A stretch of 64,000 bases of DNA, from assembly GCA_017459985.1 (NCBI GenBank), contig JAFUBX010000030.1, positions 1 through 64,000 on the forward strand. Direction: 5' to 3'. Below the pieces are notes generated by a model, which saw only the letters and a program-made list of their open reading frames with translations, was not told where the DNA came from and did no database searches. Positions within the stretch are counted from its first letter, which is position 1. Each line of letters starts with the position of its first letter. Position numbers and translations under genes: made by a program. Positions 60,923-64,000 of this stretch are shown in pieces. This stretch comes from Parasporobacterium sp. Lineage in GTDB: Bacteria > Bacillota > Clostridia > Lachnospirales > Lachnospiraceae.

Positions 60923-61060
60923 AAGGCCCAAGACACTGCTGATATCCCATTAAGGAGACAGCTTTTCGTCATTGGGCCTTTAAAAAAATGTCCCCCATTG
61001 GGTCACTGGCACGCCTAACGGCGGAGAAGTGCAGGGGGTCCTGTTGCCATTATATTAACA
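60923..61060 (+). ncRNA. Structured block with two stem systems, function unknown
   Basis: AAGGCCCAA (60923-60931) pairs with TTGGGCCTT (60972-60980), closing about 50 bases, with an A-run after. Next, GTCCCCC near 60990 and GGGGGTCC near 61035 face each other across CGCC-TAAC-GGCG. It may be a small RNA, an antitoxin-like RNA or the end of an inserted element; no family is recognised. Confidence 0.4.
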
Positions 61061-61194
61061 AAACCCAATTATGGAATCAATGTACAAAAGTTACAAAAAG
61101 TGTGACAAAGTAATGAAAAGTGGACTGAAATAACTGTTTATTGTTGCAATGCTTTATCCGGATCATCCATCAGTTGAAGCTGGCGAATCATCTG

Positions 61195-61740
61195 TTATTG
61201 TACTCTCTCATATATAAGCAGTATATAGCTTGTGCCGGTATCGAATTGTTTCTCATACAGTTTGCCATCGGATATTGTGATCGTACTCTCAACGTCTGAG
61301 GTCTTTTTTGTAACCTCAGAATAATATGTATAAGTATACTTATACAGATCCGGGGTCAGCTGAGACCATGAACCCTCATGAATGGTGGGGCTGCCATTTT
61401 CAATAAATGTATTCGCAGCAGTGTGATCTTCATTAAAAACAAAGTATGCCTCCAGGTTGGCATTGGCATCTTTTAGATTTTGAATCTCATCATCTGACAT
61501 AGAATCATAGAAAACCTCGATACCGGCATATTTCCACATACCTATGATATCTGTAGCCGGAATTTGTGAGGTCTCCGGCTCAGCGGCAGTGATCGGCTCG
61601 GTTTCGATCTGAACCGATTGCTCCTGCGTCATGGCAGCAGGGCGGCTGGAGGGATCCGATGCGAATTTTCCGCCAAATAAAAGAAGTGCAACAAAAACTC
61701 CACCAAGAAGAACAGCAAGTATAGCAGTTAATGCCTTCAT
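61195..61740 (-). CDS. Exported hypothetical protein of the mobile element
   Basis: 181 residues. The N-terminus MKALTAILAVLLGGVFVALLLFGG is one membrane span or an uncleaved signal; the Thr/Pro/Glu-rich linker (PSSRPAAMTQEQSVQIETEP) leads to a folded domain that starts IIGMWKYAGIEVFYDS and ends YILLIYERV, a small beta-barrel pattern like lipocalin-type stress or immunity proteins, where W-x-Y-x-x-I recurs. Family unknown. It is transcribed with the repressor gene upstream, 54 bases away. Confidence 0.65.
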   Translation of the reverse strand: MKALTAILAVLLGGVFVALLLFGGKFASDPSSRPAAMTQEQSVQIETEPITAAEPETSQIPATDIIGMWKYAGIEVFYDSMSDDEIQNLKDANANLEAYFVFNEDHTAANTFIENGSPTIHEGSWSQLTPDLYKYTYTYYSEVTKKTSDVESTITISDGKLYEKQFDTGTSYILLIYERVQ

Positions 61741-61794
61741 AATTATTTCTCCTTCACTGCCAAATCTATTTTTAATAAAGGAATTCTACAGATA

Positions 61795-62208
61795 TTATCC
61801 AGCGGCTGACCCTGAGGATCCTGTATCTTCTGTATATTTTTTCTGTTCGGTCAGATCAGAGGCATATTCACGGACCTTTGACCGGCCGGCTGTGTTCAGC
61901 TTCTGGTAATCATCCAGCAGGGCCGACTCTTCTGAGGAGAGGGGCCTTTGGGTTATGGAAGCAGATAATCTTGAGTGCATTTGTCCGTCTTCAGGAAGCT
62001 CCATGAGGTCCCTTCTTTTACAATTGAAAATAGTGCACATTGTATCAACTTTATCCATACGAGGAGTCTTCAACCCTTTGCACCAGTTTGAAACTGACGT
62101 AGTTCCAACCCCTAATTTTTTTGCAAGTTCTAATTGAGTCATATTATTAATAGATAAATAATAGCGTAATCTATTCGAAAAAATATCATTAAAAGTCGAA
62201 TTATTCAT
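61795..62208 (-). CDS. XRE/Cro-CI type repressor
   Basis: 137 residues; start at 62208 with GGAGG at the proper distance. The helix-turn-helix is MTQLELAKKLGVGTTSVSNWCKGLKTPRMDKVDTMCTIFNCKRRDLM, the classical XRE form. The C-terminal half (SAS..SSEESALLDDYQKLNTAGRSKVREYASDL) resembles the short tail of phage and ICE repressors. It diverges from the rightward operon. The operator array at 62237-62309 is therefore its likely target, including its own promoter. Confidence 0.9.
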   Translation of the reverse strand: MNNSTFNDIFSNRLRYYLSINNMTQLELAKKLGVGTTSVSNWCKGLKTPRMDKVDTMCTIFNCKRRDLMELPEDGQMHSRLSASITQRPLSSEESALLDDYQKLNTAGRSKVREYASDLTEQKKYTEDTGSSGSAAG

Positions 62209-62236
62209 GTTGTAAGACCTCCGCAGATCTAATATA

Positions 62237-62309
62237 CACCAAAAGTGTTTATTAAACAACACCGAAAGTGAAAATATTTTACTTTAAGTGTTGACATCCA
62301 CTTTAAGTG
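62237..62309. promoter_or_regulatory. Four repressor operators between the divergent genes
   Basis: The 11-bp palindromic pattern CAC(C/T)NNAAGTG occurs as CACCAAAAGTG (62237), CACCGAAAGTG (62260), TACTTTAAGTG (62280) and CACTTTAAGTG (62299), steps of 23, 20 and 19 bases, near two helix turns. Site 4 lies between the -35 and -10 of the rightward promoter, so binding would block it; sites 1 and 2 flank the leftward promoter side. Such graded arrays are typical of a lysis/lysogeny-type switch. Confidence 0.8.
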
Positions 62310-62319
62310 GATTTATAAT
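62291..62319 (+). promoter_or_regulatory. Consensus rightward promoter of the element operon
   Basis: Exact consensus: TTGACA (62291-62296), 17-base spacer, TATAAT (62314-62319). Operator site 4 is inside the spacer. The transcript would start about 62326 and reaches the ATG at 62352 after AAAGGAG. Confidence 0.9.
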
Positions 62320-62351
62320 AATGACATCAAACACGAAAGGAGAAAGCAAAG

Positions 62352-62471
62352 ATGAAAAGAAGGCCAATAAAAAAGAGTCACGAGCTCCTCGTTGCACAGG
62401 TTACACTCGTGACCGCCATTCTCGGACTCGCAGCACAGATCATTGAACTGATCATCAAACTGCTGGAGTAG
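62352..62471 (+). CDS. Small membrane peptide, 39 residues
   Basis: First gene of the rightward operon, with AAAGGAG before it and ended by TAG. A charged N-terminus (MKRRPIKKSHE) is followed by a hydrophobic helix (LLVAQVTLVTAILGLAAQII) and a short amphipathic end (ELIIKLLE). It is the pattern of holin-like or type I toxin-like peptides, but no family can be assigned. A G-rich hairpin (GGGGAGG..CCTCCCC, 62476-62494) follows. Confidence 0.6.
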   Translation: MKRRPIKKSHELLVAQVTLVTAILGLAAQIIELIIKLLE

Positions 62472-62559
62472 GAGAAGGGGAGGGAAACCTCCCCTCAGTC
62501 AGATTGTACTTTTCATCCTTTACTTTGTCAATAATGATATGCAGAAAGGAGGTACAGGT

Positions 62560-62643
62560 ATGTTAGCATTAGAGATTATTGAGGTTATCTGCAGCGTGAT
62601 TACAATAATTGGAATTATATACCTTATTCGTAAGCAAAAATAA
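62560..62643 (+). CDS. Very small membrane peptide, 27 residues
   Basis: MLALEIIEVICSVITIIGII then YLIRKQK, starting from a very strong site AAAGGAGGTACAGG. One transmembrane helix with a basic end; the type resembles small toxins or element-borne regulators of membrane proteins. Not recognised further. Confidence 0.5.
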   Translation: MLALEIIEVICSVITIIGIIYLIRKQK

Positions 62644-62686
62644 TAATTGCAGCTGGCCTATCGGCTATACGGGGGAAAGGGAAAGA

Positions 62687-62896
62687 ATGGAAGAATTGAA
62701 AATAAGTTTGGCAGCAGCCAGAGTAAATGCTGGATTAACTCAGGATGAAGTGGCAAATCAATTAGGAGTGTCAAATAAAACAGTAGGAAACTGGGAAAAA
62801 GGGGTAGTTATTCCCAATTCAGCGACAGTATTTATGTTATCAGATCTGTATAAGATTCCTAAAGATAATATTTTTTTGCCCGAAAAATCCACTTAA
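62687..62896 (+). CDS. XRE family DNA-binding protein (Cro-like)
   Basis: 69 residues; start at 62687 (MEELKISLAAARVNAG) where GGGAAAGGGAAAGA gives purine-rich binding. The full helix-turn-helix LTQDEVANQLGVSNKTVGNWEKGV is followed by a short end. As it sits in the early rightward operon opposite the CI-like repressor, it looks like the Cro counterpart or an excision regulator. Confidence 0.88.
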   Translation: MEELKISLAAARVNAGLTQDEVANQLGVSNKTVGNWEKGVVIPNSATVFMLSDLYKIPKDNIFLPEKST

Positions 62897-62957
62897 AGGG
62901 GATCACTTGCTAACCTACGGTCACCAGAACTGGAAAATAATTATGGAGGTAAACCAC

Positions 62958-63211
62958 ATGGATATAAAAAAATGCAGCAGCGGGCAGTAATATCCTGCCA
63001 AAAGATAGATGTAGTGATCTGTGATCATATAAGGATGTGCCAGCAGGAAGGGATCGATCCGGAGGAAACATTCGCTGAGATTGGTTCCGTACTGATGACC
63101 ATGCTGGACGAAACAGCCATTATGTTTGGCTTAAGAACGACAGAGGTCAGGACAAAGCTGTTACAGATAGGGAATGAGGTCGACCGGATCCTGGCTGAAT
63201 GGGAAGAATAA
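62958..63211 (+). CDS. Small phage/ICE-type protein, possibly made by -1 frameshift
   Basis: The ATG at 62958 has GGAGGT at the proper distance (62946), but its frame ends after 10 codons. The frame that codes the protein (MQQRAVISCQKIDVVICDHI..) begins at ATG 62972 with no ribosome site. The two are joined by seven consecutive A (62966-62972), so a -1 slip there would give a protein of 83 residues with sequence MDIKK-MQQRAV. No family known; many acidic residues and two Cys. Confidence 0.5.
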
Positions 63212-63224
63212 CAGGAGGGCAGAT

Positions 63225-63311
63225 ATGTATTCTACTAAAACCACGATAATACTATCGGTAATAACAAGTGTTCTAACATATATAGTATTACGGTTGTTAT
63301 TACCGATATAA
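63225..63311 (+). CDS. Very small membrane peptide, 28 residues, overlapping an antisense gene
   Basis: AGGAGGGCAGAT precedes ATG at 63225; the product MYSTKTTIILSVITSVLTYI then VLRLLLPI is one hydrophobic helix. Its whole length overlaps the antisense end of the gene at 63235-63582. The overlapped DNA has the inverted repeat described separately. Because the ribosome site is strong on this side, it is reported, at low weight. Confidence 0.4.
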   Translation: MYSTKTTIILSVITSVLTYIVLRLLLPI

Positions 63312-63582
63312 GGATTGGCAGCAAGACGCTTCTCATCTTCTGCCTGCGTGACCAGACCAGGAACCGGAGCCCCTTGTCAGAAATATGTGCAGTATTAAGG
63401 GGAATCGGCCGATTAAAAGCATCACGTTCCTTACTCTGATCCAGTTTTATCAGGTCTGCTTTATACAGGGCCTGAAAATACCGGCAGTTATCTTTTGTCA
63501 GAGTATGGTGTTTTGCCTTGCGAAGGGAACGCATCTCATCACGCAGCAGGACAATGTTATCAAAATTATATTCAAGATTCAC
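63235..63582 (-). CDS. Membrane-anchored element protein, 115 residues
   Basis: GTG start at 63582 preceded by GGAGGTGG. The N-terminal part (DEMRSLRKAKHHTLTKDNCRYFQALYKADLIKLDQ) resembles a winged helix-turn-helix; the C-terminus is a membrane helix (VLLPILISVITTVILYMLE then HLLLPIVLSWF). Such tail-anchored small proteins occur in Clostridia mobile elements. It runs opposite to the operon. Function unknown. Confidence 0.6.
   Translation of the reverse strand: MNLEYNFDNIVLLRDEMRSLRKAKHHTLTKDNCRYFQALYKADLIKLDQSKERDAFNRPIPLNTAHISDKGLRFLVWSRRQKMRSVLLPILISVITTVILYMLEHLLLPIVLSWF
63253..63307. other. 14-bp inverted repeat in overlapping genes
   Basis: ATCGGTAATAACAA (63253-63266) and TTGTTATTACCGAT (63294-63307) are complementary and could form a 14-bp stem with a 27-base loop. 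It codes hydrophobic residues on both strands. It might be a convergent terminator, but no T-run is at the end. Confidence 0.7.
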
Positions 63583-63600
63583 AGTACCACCTCCATAGGA

Positions 63601-63639
63601 GGGAGTATATCACAAAAGGAAAACCGGAGGGAATTATGA
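63601..63639 (+). repeat. Direct repeat of 39 bases around a ribosome site, copy 1
   Basis: GGGAGTATATCACAAAAGGA with the following AAACCGGAGGGAATTATGA is repeated at 63811-63849 with one to two differences (CACAAAAGG versus CAGAAAAGG). Both copies carry the ribosome site CCGGAGGG and the ATG of a small gene. Confidence 0.8.
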
Positions 63640-63851
63640 AAGAAGAGAATGTAATTATCAGAGGGATAGCGATTGATATCAGTGAAGAAAAACTAAATGA
63701 AATATTCCAGAGGCTGTATGAGGCGGAAAAGCAGATCCGTGAGTGTTATACCGAGCTGCAGTATCTGGGGGTAGTAAGGATAATAAAAGCCCCCACTGAT
63801 GAAAACAGTGAGGGGAGTATATCAGAAAAGGAAAACCGGAGGGAATTATGA
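63636..63851 (+). CDS. Small acidic protein, 71 residues, unknown
   Basis: Starts at 63636 after CCGGAGGGAATT. The product is MKEENVIIRGIAIDISEEKL then NEIFQRLYEAEKQIRECYTELQ.., with a helical middle and the last 14 residues encoded in the second copy of the direct repeat. It ends in ATGA overlapping the next gene. Not recognised. Confidence 0.6.
   Translation: MKEENVIIRGIAIDISEEKLNEIFQRLYEAEKQIRECYTELQYLGVVRIIKAPTDENSEGSISEKENRREL
63811..63849 (+). repeat. Direct repeat of 39 bases around a ribosome site, copy 2
   Basis: Second copy of the module at 63601. It is inside the 3' end of the 71-residue gene and gives the ribosome site of the next gene. The 210-base shift equals 70 codons, consistent with a small duplication of one gene plus its leader. 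Confidence 0.8.
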
Positions 63852-64000
63852 CAATAAGAGATCTGTTGGAAACACAAATGATCAATGATGAAACAAAGAT
63901 CAGTGTGGACAAACCGTATCATACATACGGAGCCGAATTGCGGAGGAATGGATCCTGGCCAGTTTACGAGGGCCAGATCGTGGATCTGATGGACGAGGAG
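63848..64000 (+). CDS. Element gene running off the right edge (partial)
   Basis: ATG at 63848 overlapping the previous stop (ATGA). The visible 51 codons read MTIRDLLETQMINDETKISV then DKPYHTYGAELRRNG..., not recognised, with no stop before the end of the window. It belongs to the same operon. Confidence 0.6.
   Translation, partial: MTIRDLLETQMINDETKISVDKPYHTYGAELRRNGSWPVYEGQIVDLMDEE

Larger units (their letters stand above)
60516..61194. other. AT-rich region, no intact gene
   Basis: Contains an Abi-family gene fragment and two strong stem-loop blocks, listed separately, but no intact gene. The rest is very AT-rich. CTCACC/GGTGAG arms occur around 60745-60790. Confidence 0.6.

Overview
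The window looks like a chromosomal segment of an anaerobic, fermentative Firmicute, most probably a gut Lachnospiraceae (Clostridia). The reasons are the strong AGGAGG-type ribosome sites, the Clostridia-type families (TIGR04076, PucR, YesL/DUF624, VTC-like, TF-like secreted isomerases), the msm-type sugar ABC systems driven by AraC regulators, and a density of glycoside hydrolases typical of plant-glycan users. No rRNA or tRNA gene was recognised. The genus cannot be fixed from the sequence alone.

Layout. 1-3456 is a repeat-rich, decayed stretch: two copies of a terminator-bearing dispersed repeat, a chain of hairpins resembling an IS200/IS605 right end (omega-RNA-like), a flavin reductase fragment running into a GNAT gene, a small GNAT / S66 carboxypeptidase / MazG-like operon, and three 118-bp tandem repeats. 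3457-14737 is a beta-glycan locus: a broken GH3 copy, an AraC regulator, a secreted SGNH hydrolase, a secreted protein with two tandem GH39-like modules, an intact GH3 and a GH43. 14751-17100 holds shikimate kinase (with an odd in-frame insertion), a TIGR04076 protein and gene debris including a nitroreductase pseudogene. 17113-26359 is mostly housekeeping: a FolC-cycloligase fusion, two metallo-beta-lactamase-fold proteins, a PucR regulator, a macro-domain protein beside a broken vWA gene, and a rhodanese-PP-loop fusion.

26356-44982 is a coherent oligosaccharide system, best read as raffinose-family/sucrose/beta-galactoside use: AraC regulator, solute-binding protein, two permeases, GH36 alpha-galactosidase, YesL-type membrane proteins, MsmX-type ATPase, a cytosolic BMP-domain protein with a ParB-like N-terminus, a metallophosphoesterase, a GH13 amylosucrase/sucrose-hydrolase type enzyme, a GH2 beta-galactosidase and a fructokinase. 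Uptake, cleavage of galactosyl-sucroses, cleavage of sucrose and phosphorylation of fructose are all present. 45033-50034 carries RsmE and a VTC-like protein between two trigger-factor-like exported proteins, one of them fused to thioredoxin. 50337-55089 is a ribose-type ABC transporter with two different permeases. 55237-58583 has a secreted NlpC/P60-like protein with a long acidic repeat tail, and HflX.

From about 59130 to the right edge lies the end of an integrated mobile element: tyrosine recombinase, an Abi-family remnant, a phage-type repressor with four near-identical operator half-helix-spaced sites around a consensus promoter, and a rightward operon of very small genes, several encoding single-membrane-span peptides. 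The element continues past the window. Notable across the window are four unrelated families of intergenic tandem repeats (118, 31, about 42-61 and 52 bp), each locus having its own unit.
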